Shown here: in pieces, positions 7,869-16,953 of the stretch
Position numbering within the stretch: position 1 is the first letter of the stretch
Layout: the number at the start of each line of letters is the position of its first letter
Assembly (NCBI RefSeq): GCF_041431415.1
Contig: NZ_CP107845.1
Location: 496,001 to 560,000, forward strand
From: Streptomyces sp. NBC_00513
GTDB taxonomy: Bacteria; Actinomycetota; Actinomycetes; Streptomycetales; Streptomycetaceae
Direction of reading: 5' to 3'
Length of the DNA stretch: 64,000 nt
Notes under the pieces: generated by a model
Database searches by the model: none
What the model was told of the DNA's origin: nothing
Seen by the model: the letters and a program-made list of their open reading frames with translations, nothing else
Translations under genes and position numbers: made by a program

Positions 7869-9347
7869 ATGGCGGAGGAGCCCGATCAACTCGCAGCGCT
7901 GTCGCGAAGGCTGCGCGCCCTCGTGGCCGGCACGTTCGGAGACCGCTATCAGGTCAGAGTGGTGGCCGACAGGGCAGGCATAAGCCGCAATACCCTCTCC
8001 GCCGCCCTCAATGCCCGGCTGGGAGCCGACCGGAAGGATCGCAAGGTCCCGGCCTTGCGCACGCTGGAGCGCATCGCGGACGTCACCGGCGCCGACGTCG
8101 GGCCGCTCGAGGAGTTGCGCGAGGCGGCCCTGCGTCAGGTGGACGGCGTCGCACCGGTATCGCCCGGCTCGCCGGTCTGGTCCGAGTTCGCCACGCCACC
8201 GGCCGGCCTGGCGGACGATCTGCTGGTCGCCGATTTCGCGTACGGGATCGTCGAACCCCTGGCCCGCGGGTTCGTCGGCCGAAATCGGTACATCGACGCC
8301 GTCGAGGCCGCGATCGAGGACACCGCCCTGCCGTCCGGCTACATCCTGATCACCGGTGAACCCGGCATCGGCAAGACGTCGCTGATGGCGGAGCTGGTGC
8401 GCCGCCGCAAGTGGCTGCACCACTTCAACGTCGCCGCCTCCGGTGCGTCCACGACCGAGGCGTTCCTACGCAATGTCTGCGCTCAGCTGATCGTCCGGTA
8501 TCACCTGGACCACACGTCGCTGCCTCCGCGCGCCGGTCGGGACGGCCTCTTCCTGCTGGGCCTGCTGGGCACGGCGGCCGCGTGCCAGGACACCCCGCTC
8601 GTCATCGTGGTGGACGCCATCGACGAGGCGGCGGACGACGGGAGACCGGGGATCAACCGGCTGGCGCTGCCCCGCCAACTGCCCGACAACGTCTACGTCG
8701 TCGTCACCTCGCGGGGTCGCAACGCCTATGAACTCGACGCGGACCGGATCCGACACATGGAGATCGGGGACGACGACGAAGCCAACCAGGCGGACCTGCT
8801 GCTCTACGTGGAGACGTTCATCGAGGACAATGCGGAACGCCTGGCGGACGTCCTGGCGTCCGCCGGGCAGAAGAGCCACGACTTCGCGAAGCAGTTCCTG
8901 GAGCGCAGCGAAGGCAACTTCCTGTACGCGGTCCGCGTCCTGCCGGAGATCGCCGGCGGTGAATTGCTCTGGCGGGGAGACATCGACGACCTGCCGCTCG
9001 GGCTGCGCGAGTACTACCGGCGGCACTGGGTGACGATGCGCGCGGCGGACCCGGAGCTTTTCGACGAGGTGCACCGACCGGTGATTCTGGGGTTCGCCAT
9101 CCTGCACCAGACAACGGCCGAGATCATCGCCCAGACCTTGAGCCTGCCCCTCCATCCGGTCCGCACGGCGGTGGCGACATGGCAGGAGTTCCTCAACCGG
9201 GGCCGGCCCAGAGCCGACGGACACCCCGTGTATCGCATCTACCACAAGTCGTTCCTCGACTTCCTCTCCACCACGGCGGGGATCGACGCGGTGGAGAAGC
9301 GGCTGCTCGACTTCGTCGACGACGCCGTTGAATGGGACGACGAGTGA
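7869..9347 (+). CDS. STAND (NACHT-like) P-loop ATPase with N-terminal HTH-like region
   Basis: From ATG 7869 the protein has 492 residues. Residues 1-75 hold an HTH-like segment (VVADRAGISRNTLSAAL). FVGRNRYIDAVEAAIE (about 137) leads into Walker A GEPGIGKTSL (163-172), Walker B VIVVDAIDEA (245-254) and VVVTSR, which together define a STAND signal-transduction NTPase. Near the end, YRIYHKSFLDFL (455-466) is the motif that in many NACHT proteins marks the passage into a repeat sensor domain. Here the protein instead stops, and its TGA overlaps the GTG of the next gene. A longer start at 7752 is possible. It likely acts as the switch half of a two-protein receptor. Confidence 0.85.
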   Translation: MAEEPDQLAALSRRLRALVAGTFGDRYQVRVVADRAGISRNTLSAALNARLGADRKDRKVPALRTLERIADVTGADVGPLEELREAALRQVDGVAPVSPGSPVWSEFATPPAGLADDLLVADFAYGIVEPLARGFVGRNRYIDAVEAAIEDTALPSGYILITGEPGIGKTSLMAELVRRRKWLHHFNVAASGASTTEAFLRNVCAQLIVRYHLDHTSLPPRAGRDGLFLLGLLGTAAACQDTPLVIVVDAIDEAADDGRPGINRLALPRQLPDNVYVVVTSRGRNAYELDADRIRHMEIGDDDEANQADLLLYVETFIEDNAERLADVLASAGQKSHDFAKQFLERSEGNFLYAVRVLPEIAGGELLWRGDIDDLPLGLREYYRRHWVTMRAADPELFDEVHRPVILGFAILHQTTAEIIAQTLSLPLHPVRTAVATWQEFLNRGRPRADGHPVYRIYHKSFLDFLSTTAGIDAVEKRLLDFVDDAVEWDDE

Positions 9348-12121
9348 GCAACCAGTTCGACCGGCTCCACACCGAACAACTGTTGAGTGCCCTCGAACTG
9401 CGTTCCGGCAAGCGTGTCGACCACAGCGCGCTCGTACGGATGCTCCGGCAGACCACCGACGACGGGACCGGCCCGCGAATGTCTCTGCTGGAGCGGCTGG
9501 AGCGGGACGAGCGCGCCTCGGCACTGCCGGTGGCACTGCGCACCGCCCTGGCCGCGTCCCGCCCGGGCCAGAAGCGGGCCGCGGTGGGGGCCAGGGCGCG
9601 GTACGCGTTGGTCCTGGCCTCGCTGCCCGGCTCTCTCATCGACTTCCCTCCGGGGCTGCTGCCTCGGCTGCTCGAGCGCGGCGTGTGGAACTCCGAGCGG
9701 GCCCGCCTGGCGGTGGCCCAGATCATCGAACCGCGGGTGCGCGTCCTGCGACTGGCCGAGTTGGTGAGGAGCCTCCCGCGCGATCACGCGCTCGCCGAGG
9801 ACCTGCACGAGGCCGCCGCGCTGTGCGCGTCGGATGGCCCGTCGGGACTTCGGGCCGTCTCCGTCGCTCTGCCGCTCCTGAGCACCCAGGCGCGGGAAGA
9901 GCTGGTCGAGCACATGCTGCCCCGCCCGGAACCGGGGGCGGACCGCGAGCGGCTGGCCCATCTGCTCAGGTACGCCGCCGGTCTGGCACCGGCTCACGTG
10001 CGAGAGGCGCAGACGCTGATCGGCCGGACAGCGGTGTTCAGCGAGGATGAACGGCTCACGGCCTGGGCCCTGCTGTATCCGGTGCTGGCGCCCGAGCGCC
10101 GCGCCGCGGTGCTTCCGCGGCTGCTCCGGGCAGCCGTACCGGACGCCTCTCCGGTGCTCGCCGCCGCCCTTCTGGTACTCGTCGATCACACCGACGGCCC
10201 TGCCAGGGAACGGCTGTGCGCATTCGCCGCGACCCGTCACCGCGTGCCGCGCGTCGGCGGCGCGTCGGTCTTCGAACGCACGGTGGCTTTGTGGTCGCAC
10301 CGGATCGCCGTCGGCCGGTTCGTACCGGCCACGCTCGCCGGTCTTGTACTCGGGTTCAGCCTGGACTTCCTGGGAGGGCGCCGGAACGAGCGGGCCTTTC
10401 TCCCTCTCTCTGTCACTGCCTCGGCCAGTGCCGTGGTGCCGCGGCGACAGGTGCGAGTGGCGGCGGTCGCCTGCGCCATGGCCGCACCGGACCGCTTCCG
10501 GGACGCGTTCCCCTACGACCGGTTTCCCGATATGGCCTGCACCGACTGGCAGGACGTCCTGCCCCTCGTGCTCGGCGGACTGCCGAAGTCCTTCAGGGCG
10601 TTCGCTCGGCATGTGGTGTCCTGGGTGGCCGCTCGGCTGATGCGGCGCGAGGGGGCGCTCGACATGGAGGTGCGTGGCATCGGCCTGCTTCTGCGGGCCA
10701 CGGTGGCGCGCGGAGTCCGGGACGAGAAGGAGGCGCTGGACGTGCTCGCCCGTCTCGAAGCCACGCAGGGCGCTCACTTGTTGGAACACGACATCAGGCT
10801 GCGCGCCCTGTCCGACATAGCCGGGGGCCTGCCGAACGGGGCCCTGGCACGTGCCGCCCGGCTCTTGGAGGCGCGTGGCGACAGCGACGCGACCTCCATG
10901 GCCGTCGCCCATCTCCTCCCCCACGTGGAGGTCGAGGAACGCCCCGCATACACCGCTCTGGTGCTGGACCGGGTCGTGGCCATGAGCGCGGCCGACCCGG
11001 AGGCCACGTGCCGTGTAGTGACGGTCCTCGCGGAGCATCTCGACCCGAGCCAGGCGGCGACGGCATGGGAGGCCGTTCGTTCGTTCGCCCATGACACGTG
11101 GGTGAGAGACCCCGAGCCCGGCGGCCCGGAGCCGCTGCCGCCACTCATGGCCACAGCGTGCGCGGCACTGATCCCGCGCCTGCCGGCCGGTCTCCTCCCA
11201 CAGGCTCGGCGGTTCCTCGGCCTCTGCCGCATGGGTGTGCCCAAGGTCCAGGGCACGGCGGAACTGGCCCGCCGCGCGCCCGGACCGCGGTCCACCGTGT
11301 CGGTGCTGAGGATGGCTGCGACCAGCTTGGTCCAGGCTCCCGATCCGGTGGAGACGGCACGGTGCCTGGCCGTCCTGATACCCGTACTGCCGCAACGGAC
11401 CGGCCGGTGGGCGGTCCGGCACGCCCTGCGCCTCTTGAGGAAAGCGGCTGATGGCACGTACGAGGACGGGCGACACATCCCGGGAATCCTGGCCGAGCTG
11501 GTGCGCGGCGCCCCCGAGGCCGTCCGCGATGCGAATGCGGTGGCCGGCAGGTTGCGCGCGAGCGGCCTGCGGGCCGAGGCGACCGTGGCCCTCCTGCCTC
11601 ACCTCGGGGCCGAGGAAAGGCAGGAGTCGCTCGACATGATCGTCCACACCGTGCTCGGCCGCCCGGGCCTCACCGACTACGGCCACCTGGTGTCGACGGC
11701 ACGGCTGCTGCCGTGGGTCCAGGAGCCGCCGGACGAGTTCGTACGGCGGCTCCTGGACGGGATCGACGGGCAGTGGAACGCCGCCACGCGCGCGGCAGCG
11801 TTCGCGGCGCTGGCGGAGTCGGCGCCGCTCGCACTGCGCCCGGATCTCGTCTCTCGGGGCCTGATCGAGGCAGCGGCCGTGACCGATCCCCGTGACCGCG
11901 CCACGTGCCTTGTGCGGTTGGCCGGTGCCGCGTCGGGGTTGTCGGGATATGCGGCGGAGGCAGAGTGGACAGCTCTCATGACCGCCGGCTCCCGCCGGTC
12001 CCGCCGTGAACTCCTCGAAGACCTGGGGAACCTGGCGCCACTGATCGCCACGGTGGGTGGCGCCGCCGCGGCGACGGAGGTGTGCCGGGCGCTGGCGGAC
12101 GTGAGCAGGCTGTGGCCGTGA
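9344..12121 (+). CDS. 925-aa all-helical repeat protein, partner of the STAND ATPase
   Basis: This protein starts at GTG 9344, overlapping the stop of the ATPase gene (GTGA), so the two are translationally coupled. It has no signal peptide and no visible catalytic motif. It is almost wholly made of Leu/Ala/Arg-rich amphipathic helices in HEAT- or TPR-like units. The C-terminus (LGNLAPLIATVGG, then ALADVSRLWP) resembles the ending I recall from many single-chain STAND proteins in actinobacteria and cyanobacteria (LAPVIAALGG, then DVGRWWP). I infer that it is the detached sensor half of a STAND receptor. The boundaries of individual repeats could not be set by eye. Confidence 0.75.
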   Translation: MSNQFDRLHTEQLLSALELRSGKRVDHSALVRMLRQTTDDGTGPRMSLLERLERDERASALPVALRTALAASRPGQKRAAVGARARYALVLASLPGSLIDFPPGLLPRLLERGVWNSERARLAVAQIIEPRVRVLRLAELVRSLPRDHALAEDLHEAAALCASDGPSGLRAVSVALPLLSTQAREELVEHMLPRPEPGADRERLAHLLRYAAGLAPAHVREAQTLIGRTAVFSEDERLTAWALLYPVLAPERRAAVLPRLLRAAVPDASPVLAAALLVLVDHTDGPARERLCAFAATRHRVPRVGGASVFERTVALWSHRIAVGRFVPATLAGLVLGFSLDFLGGRRNERAFLPLSVTASASAVVPRRQVRVAAVACAMAAPDRFRDAFPYDRFPDMACTDWQDVLPLVLGGLPKSFRAFARHVVSWVAARLMRREGALDMEVRGIGLLLRATVARGVRDEKEALDVLARLEATQGAHLLEHDIRLRALSDIAGGLPNGALARAARLLEARGDSDATSMAVAHLLPHVEVEERPAYTALVLDRVVAMSAADPEATCRVVTVLAEHLDPSQAATAWEAVRSFAHDTWVRDPEPGGPEPLPPLMATACAALIPRLPAGLLPQARRFLGLCRMGVPKVQGTAELARRAPGPRSTVSVLRMAATSLVQAPDPVETARCLAVLIPVLPQRTGRWAVRHALRLLRKAADGTYEDGRHIPGILAELVRGAPEAVRDANAVAGRLRASGLRAEATVALLPHLGAEERQESLDMIVHTVLGRPGLTDYGHLVSTARLLPWVQEPPDEFVRRLLDGIDGQWNAATRAAAFAALAESAPLALRPDLVSRGLIEAAAVTDPRDRATCLVRLAGAASGLSGYAAEAEWTALMTAGSRRSRRELLEDLGNLAPLIATVGGAAAATEVCRALADVSRLWP

Positions 12122-12134
12122 TGCGGACCCACGG

Positions 12135-12335
12135 TCAGCCGGACTGGTACAGGGCGATCAGCAGTGTGCCGAGCGTGAGAGTGCCGCCGAAGGCGGCGCC
12201 GCCGTGCAGCACCGCGACCGGCCATCGGTTGCCGGCCAGCCACGACAGGACCGTGGTCGCCACGGCGACCACGAGGGCGAGAAACGCGGCGATCACGATG
12301 CCGAGCGTGATCGCCGCACGCGGCGTCTGAACCAT
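12135..12335 (-). CDS. small membrane protein, 66 aa
   Basis: The protein has two hydrophobic segments (about residues 10-32 and 42-63) separated by a short GNRWPVAVLHGG turn, so it is probably a two-helix inner-membrane protein. ATG at 12333-12335 follows GATGGAG at a proper distance; an upstream start would add 12 residues. It faces the STAND pair tail-to-tail with a 13-bp gap. I do not recognise a family. A role as a membrane partner of the neighbouring STAND system is possible but unsupported. Confidence 0.6.
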   Translation of the reverse strand: MVQTPRAAITLGIVIAAFLALVVAVATTVLSWLAGNRWPVAVLHGGAAFGGTLTLGTLLIALYQSG

Positions 12336-12391
12336 GACGGGGGCTCCATCTCCTTGGGGAGACAGCAGCATCGCCCCGCGAGGACGTCATT

Positions 12392-12418
12392 CCGCCCAGA
12401 GTGGGCACCGCTGGGCGG
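12392..12418. repeat. inverted repeat
   Basis: CCGCCCAG (12392-12399) and CTGGGCGG (12411-12418) form a perfect 8-bp dyad with an 11-nt centre, close to the start of the small membrane protein gene. It may be an operator or a weak hairpin. Confidence 0.4.
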
Positions 12419-12434
12419 ACTGGGCACGGACTTT

Positions 12435-12536
12435 CACCGTGCCGCGGCCGCACCTCGCGCTGCCACGTCAGACAGGACCGGGTGGGTTCTGCCGGCGCCG
12501 ACGTTACCGTGCCGCGGCCACGCCTCGCGCTGTCAC
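12435..12536. repeat. two ~31-bp imperfect direct repeats
   Basis: The segments at 12435-12466 and 12506-12536 share ACCGTGCCGCGGCC, then CCTCGCGCTG and CAC, with a few differences, and start about 70 bp apart. They lie in the 460-bp gap between the small membrane protein and the RsbQ-like gene. Nothing else coding is seen in that gap. Their function is unknown. Confidence 0.55.
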
Positions 12537-12795
12537 CCCACCCTCGGGCCGATGGTCTCAAGGCCTCGGCTCCGCGACCGGCGCCGGCGGCCGCTCCTCC
12601 CGCCCTCCGACGACCGACCCCGCGACCTTGCTCAACGGAGATCACCCCCCGACGAGCGTGGCCGCAAGGCGGGGGAACCCGGAGGCATCTTCCAGAGCAA
12701 GTGAGGAGACACCCGGTCGGGGCCCTGGAGCGCCCCGACCACTCGCTGCGGCGGCAGACCTGCCCCGGGCCGGCGGGGGGTGCGAGACTGACGGG

Positions 12796-13599
12796 ATGGA
12801 TATCCGTCGCAGGAACAACGTCACCGTCACGGGCCGCGCGGACGGGCCGGTGCTCCTGCTGGCGCACGGGTTCGGCTGCGACCAGAACATGTGGCGCCTG
12901 ATCGTCCCCGCGCTGGCCGAGGACTTCCGGGTTGTGCTCTTCGACTACGTGGGGTCAGGCCGCTCGACGCCCGCGGCATGGAGCGAGCAGCGCTACAGCT
13001 CGCTGGAGGGCTACGCCTTGGACGTGTTGGAGGTCTGTGAGGAACTGGACCTGCGGGACGCGATCTTCGTGGGGCATTCGGTCAGTGCCATGGTCGGGGT
13101 CCTCGCTGCCGCGAACGCGCCGGAACGGTTCTCCCGTCTGGTGATGGTCGCCCCCTCGCCCCGCTACATCGACGAGGACGGATACCGGGGCGGGTTCGAC
13201 GCCGACGACATCGACGAGCTGCTGGAGTCCCTGGAGTCCAACTATCTGGGCTGGTCGGCGGCGATGGCGCCGGTGATCATGGGCAACGGCGACCGCCCGG
13301 AGCTCGGTCAGGAGCTGACGACGTCGTTCTGCGCGACCGATCCGGACATGGCGCGAGTCTTCGCCCGCACGACATTTCTCTCCGACAGCCGTGAGGACCT
13401 GAAGACAGTCACGGTGCCGACTCTGGTCCTGGAATGCGAGCAGGACGTGATCGCTCCCCGCGAGGTCGGCGCCTACGTTCACGCGGCGATCCCCGACAGC
13501 CGCCTGGTCACGCTGAAGGCGACAGGACACTGTCCGCAACTGAGCGCGCCGGAAGCCACCGCCGAGGCGATCATCGAGTTCGTCGGGGTTCGCCGATGA
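12796..13599 (+). CDS. RsbQ-like alpha/beta hydrolase
   Basis: This 267-residue protein closely follows RsbQ, the cofactor-providing hydrolase of the Bacillus energy-stress pathway. It has an HGFGCDQNMW oxyanion motif, the nucleophile in VGHSVSAMVG (Ser95; Ser96 in RsbQ from memory), and a C-terminal TGHCPQLSAP with the catalytic His. ATG 12796 gives the expected length. Its stop overlaps the start of the RsbP-like phosphatase gene, the same pairing as rsbQ-rsbP. The related KAI2/D14 hydrolases share this architecture. It probably handles a small hydrophobic molecule that turns on the phosphatase. Confidence 0.88.
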   Translation: MDIRRRNNVTVTGRADGPVLLLAHGFGCDQNMWRLIVPALAEDFRVVLFDYVGSGRSTPAAWSEQRYSSLEGYALDVLEVCEELDLRDAIFVGHSVSAMVGVLAAANAPERFSRLVMVAPSPRYIDEDGYRGGFDADDIDELLESLESNYLGWSAAMAPVIMGNGDRPELGQELTTSFCATDPDMARVFARTTFLSDSREDLKTVTVPTLVLECEQDVIAPREVGAYVHAAIPDSRLVTLKATGHCPQLSAPEATAEAIIEFVGVRR

Positions 13600-14903
13600 T
13601 GTGCCGCGTCGACGAGGACCGGGAGCCCGACGGAGAGCCGAACGTCGCCGCGACGGACGCGGTGTTCACCTCCCTGTTGGAGGACAGTGCGGAGGAACTG
13701 TACGAGCAGGCGCCGTGCGGGTACCTGTCGACCCTGATGGACGGCACCATCGCGAAGATCAATGCCACGCTGTTGGGTTGGCTGGGCCTGGAGCGCTCCG
13801 CCGTGGTGGGGCGGATGCGGTTCACCGATCTCCTCACGGTGGGCGGCAAGCTGTACCACGAGACGCACTTCGCCCCGATGTTGGGGATGAAGGGCGAGAT
13901 CAACGGCATCGCCCTGGACATCAAGGCTGCCGGCAAGCAGCGGATGCCGGTGCTGGTCACCTCGAAGGTGAAGACCAGTACCGGCGGGGAGCCCCTGCTG
14001 ATCCGCACCACGGTCTTCGACGCCCGTGATCGCCGCGCCTACGAGGTGGAGTTGCTGCGCGGCCGCCAGGCAGCCGAGGAGGCGCGCCGCGAGGCGGAGG
14101 AGGCACGCCGGCAGGCGGAGGCCGACCGCGAACGCCTCCAGGAGGCCCTCGCCGTCCTCCAGCAGAACCTGTTGCCCGCCGCCCTCCCCACCATTCCGGG
14201 ACTGGAAGCCGCGTCCTACTACCACACCGCCTCCCCCGACCTGCTCGGCGGAGACTTCTACGACCTGTTCCCCATCGACGCCGGCCGGTGGGCGTTCTTC
14301 CTCGGCGACGTGTGCGGCAAGGGCCCCCAAGCCGCCGCGGTCACCTCCCTGACCCGCTACACCCTGCGCGCGGCAGCCCTGCACGATCCCGAACCGGTCA
14401 ACGTGCTGACCACTTTGAACACCGTGCTCCACGAGCGGTACAGCAATGGCGACCCCCGCTACTGCACCGCCGTCTTCGGGATCCTGCACGCCGGCCGTGA
14501 CCGCGTCGATGTGCGCCTGGCCTCAGGCGGACACCCCTCCGCGCTGATCCAGCGCGCCGACGGAACCGCCGACTACCTCCACACCCCCGGCGGCATGCTC
14601 ATCGGCGTCCTGCCCCGCGTCCGGTTCACGCCGGCCCACACCGAACTGCGGCCCGGCGACACCCTGCTCCTCTACACCGACGGCCTCACCGAGGCCCGCA
14701 TCGGACCCGATCGCGCCCTGTACGGCGAGGACGCCCTGCGCGCCTTCACAACGGCCCGGCCCGCAGCCGGCCCGCAGGCTCTGATCACCGCCCTGACCGG
14801 ACTCCTCGCCGGCTTCGGGGACGGACTCGACGACGACACCGCGCTGCTCGCCCTCGGCGTACCCGCCCCGCTCACCACCCCCCTGCGGGCAAGGGCGACG
14901 TAG
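13596..14903 (+). CDS. RsbP-like PAS/PP2C serine phosphatase
   Basis: The 435-residue protein has an N-terminal PAS sensor (about 30-150, beginning EQAPCGYLSTLMDGTIAKINA), an alanine/glutamate-rich coiled-coil linker (about 150-185) and a SpoIIE/PP2C phosphatase domain with GGDFYDLF, GDVCGKG, ASGGHPSAL and DDDTALLAL metal-binding motifs. It would dephosphorylate an anti-anti-sigma factor and so release a stress sigma factor. It starts at 13596 within the ATGA overlap with the RsbQ-like gene. The STAS protein at 51.9 kb is a candidate substrate only by family. Confidence 0.88.
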   Translation: MMCRVDEDREPDGEPNVAATDAVFTSLLEDSAEELYEQAPCGYLSTLMDGTIAKINATLLGWLGLERSAVVGRMRFTDLLTVGGKLYHETHFAPMLGMKGEINGIALDIKAAGKQRMPVLVTSKVKTSTGGEPLLIRTTVFDARDRRAYEVELLRGRQAAEEARREAEEARRQAEADRERLQEALAVLQQNLLPAALPTIPGLEAASYYHTASPDLLGGDFYDLFPIDAGRWAFFLGDVCGKGPQAAAVTSLTRYTLRAAALHDPEPVNVLTTLNTVLHERYSNGDPRYCTAVFGILHAGRDRVDVRLASGGHPSALIQRADGTADYLHTPGGMLIGVLPRVRFTPAHTELRPGDTLLLYTDGLTEARIGPDRALYGEDALRAFTTARPAAGPQALITALTGLLAGFGDGLDDDTALLALGVPAPLTTPLRARAT

Positions 14904-15159
14904 GGCCGGCAGGTCCACTCGGTGTCGCGCCAGGGAGTACGGTCGCCGCCCATCCAACTTCAGTAAGGGTGCGGGCAGTGCCGCCGGCGGCGCCGGGTGT
15001 ACGAGGGCGTGGTCTTCGAGCCTTCTGCTGTCGATTGCTTCGCCTGCCGCGGCGGGGTGTCTTTCCGGTGCTCTCCGCACGCCACTGCGTCCTTTGGACT
15101 ACCGCGTTTTCGGCCCTGCGGAGGACGATCTCGCGGCACCGCCGCGAGAGGGTGGATCC

Positions 15160-15387
15160 GTGCGAACAACCATCGGATACACCGTCGAAAGCATCGGCTA
15201 CGTCGTGGGAGCCCAGGGGCTTGTCAGCTTCGCCTCGCAAACCTTCTTCGGCACGGAGTGGGGCTGGATGCACAAGGTCGTCGACCTTCCGCCCGCCGCA
15301 TACCTCGGCATCGTCGCCCTGGGGCTGGCGCTCATCGTCGGCGGGGTGAAGACGCGGAAGACGCCCCGGCGCCAGACGGCCGCCTGA
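15160..15387 (+). CDS. small membrane protein, 75 aa
   Basis: GTG 15160 follows GAGAGGG and opens a 75-residue protein; an upstream ATG at 15094 lacks a site. A central segment, AAYLGIVALGLALIVGGV, forms one clear membrane helix and is followed by a basic tail (KTRKTPRRQ). The N-terminal half is aromatic and may lie along the membrane. I do not recognise a function. Confidence 0.6.
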   Translation: MRTTIGYTVESIGYVVGAQGLVSFASQTFFGTEWGWMHKVVDLPPAAYLGIVALGLALIVGGVKTRKTPRRQTAA

Positions 15388-15613
15388 CCGGCGATCCTTT
15401 CAGCCCGCGACGCCCATTCGAGGCCGGACGTGAGGCGAGAGATCACGCTCGGATCGGCGTGCCCAGGTGGCAGAGCACTGCGTGGAATGAGCGTGGTCCC
15501 GGTCCGCGGAGAGCCCGGTCGGGGACTTGGAACCTGCGGGCACCGGCCTTCGTCGCGCGACGGTGGGCGAGGCACGGGCAGCAGCCGGGGCACCTGGTGG
15601 ACGGCTCCTGCCG

Positions 15614-16678
15614 TCAGTGGCGCGGGGCCCACGGGTCGTCATCAGGATCGGACCGGCCGGGGTGGAGCAACTTTCGGACGCAGTGCCGCAGTCCCGTCTC
15701 GCCGGATCCGCCGATGACGGCCATCCATGGCAGGTCGTTCATGGCGTGGGCGCGTTCGTCCGTGGCGAGGTGGTCGACGGCGGCGCGCAGGTCGTCGGGG
15801 GCGGGTTCGTCGGTGAGGCAGAGCCAGCCGATCGCGGCGGCCAACCGGACCTCGGGCGCTTGTGTACGGTCCCGCCACCGCTCTCGCATCCACGCGGTGG
15901 TCGGCGCGTGGGGGTGGGCGCGGGTGGCTTCGGCGGTGGCGAGGACCAGGGCGGCGCTGACGATCGGGTCCTGCTCGGCGGCGAGCCGGGTGCGGAAGGC
16001 GGAGCGGACCGCTCGGTCTGGGTCAGTGGCCGTGGCCAGTGTGTAGGCGGCGTCGATACGCATCGACGGGTCGGGGTCGCCGAGAAGGGGCTGCAGGAGA
16101 GCGGTGTCGGCGGTGATCGCGGCCCGGGCGGCGGCGACCGACCAGCCGGCAGGGTAGCCGGTCACCTCGACGCCGTAATCGTCGTACAGATCACCGTCCT
16201 GGGTGTCGGCGCGGTGAAGCAGCAGTTCTTCGCGGGAGGCAACGCCGAAGTAGCGGGCGCGGGCCGGGCAGGAGACCTCGGCGAGCGCGTCGGCACGATG
16301 GGGGTGGCCGGTGTCGGCGGCGATCCTGATCAGGAACGGTACGGCGAGAACGGCGGCGGCCCGCGTGTCGTTGGCGCACATGCCGTCCACAACGCCCGTT
16401 CCGGCGCGAAGGGAGCCCTCGGTGTGGAGCAGGTGAACGGCCTCCCTGACACGATTCCCCTGTGGGAAGCGCTCCCAGGGGACTTCGTCGAGCAGGAATC
16501 CGTCCTTGACCTCGGCCCGGATGGCGGTCATCACCGCCCGCACGTCGAACGGCCCGCCCGCGAAGGAGGACGGTTCCGCCCCGTCCACCAACGCCCGGCA
16601 CATCGCGAACGTCGGATCGGTTCGCCACTCGCCCATGTCACACCACCCCCACTGCTGAGTCTGACCGGAAGCGATCAT
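15614..16678 (-). CDS. HEAT-repeat-like protein
   Basis: The 354-residue protein is helical. Its middle carries repeated units such as LLQPLLGDPDPSMRIDAAYTL and QDPIVSAALVLATAEA, typical of HEAT/ARM scaffolds. The ATG at 16676-16678 overlaps the stop of the small gene upstream (ATGA), which supports this start over an internal Met. It is the last gene of a leftward run that begins at 19232. No enzymatic motif is present; it probably binds proteins. Confidence 0.8.
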   Translation of the reverse strand: MIASGQTQQWGWCDMGEWRTDPTFAMCRALVDGAEPSSFAGGPFDVRAVMTAIRAEVKDGFLLDEVPWERFPQGNRVREAVHLLHTEGSLRAGTGVVDGMCANDTRAAAVLAVPFLIRIAADTGHPHRADALAEVSCPARARYFGVASREELLLHRADTQDGDLYDDYGVEVTGYPAGWSVAAARAAITADTALLQPLLGDPDPSMRIDAAYTLATATDPDRAVRSAFRTRLAAEQDPIVSAALVLATAEATRAHPHAPTTAWMRERWRDRTQAPEVRLAAAIGWLCLTDEPAPDDLRAAVDHLATDERAHAMNDLPWMAVIGGSGETGLRHCVRKLLHPGRSDPDDDPWAPRH

Positions 16679-16935
16679 GCGCCTTCGGGCTGCGCCCCGC
16701 CGACGTCGGCGGCCGGCGCCTCTGCCGCGAACGGTGGGTGAAGGAGCGGGTTGACGGCATCGAAGGCCGCACGCACCATGTCGATGGCCCCGGCCGGGAC
16801 GAGGGTGGCACGACGCTCGGCGAGGACGTGTTCCACGGTGGCACGGGGGCCCGTACCGGCTGGAGGAGTGGGTCCGGCGGTGGTGGCTGGGTGTTCACCG
16901 GCGCAGTCTTGTCGCCGGAGGGCTGCCGGTGCCAT
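16675..16935 (-). CDS. small hypothetical protein coupled to the HEAT gene
   Basis: This 86-residue frame has a Pro-rich N-terminal half and a helical C-terminal half (VEHVLAERRATLVPAGAIDM, about residues 34-53). It may really begin at that GTG. Its TGA overlaps the ATG of the HEAT protein gene, and it lies 18 bp downstream of the serine hydrolase gene, which suggests one operon. No family is recognised. It could also be the remnant of a longer gene. Confidence 0.4.
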   Translation of the reverse strand: MAPAALRRQDCAGEHPATTAGPTPPAGTGPRATVEHVLAERRATLVPAGAIDMVRAAFDAVNPLLHPPFAAEAPAADVGGAQPEGA

Positions 16936-16953
16936 CGGATTTGCTCGGGGCGG

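Noticed and set aside
9239..11686. Long open frame of 815 codons on the minus strand
   Set aside because: It is antisense to the helical STAND partner. Its composition is Arg/Gly/His-rich and typical of the GC-rich complement of a real gene.
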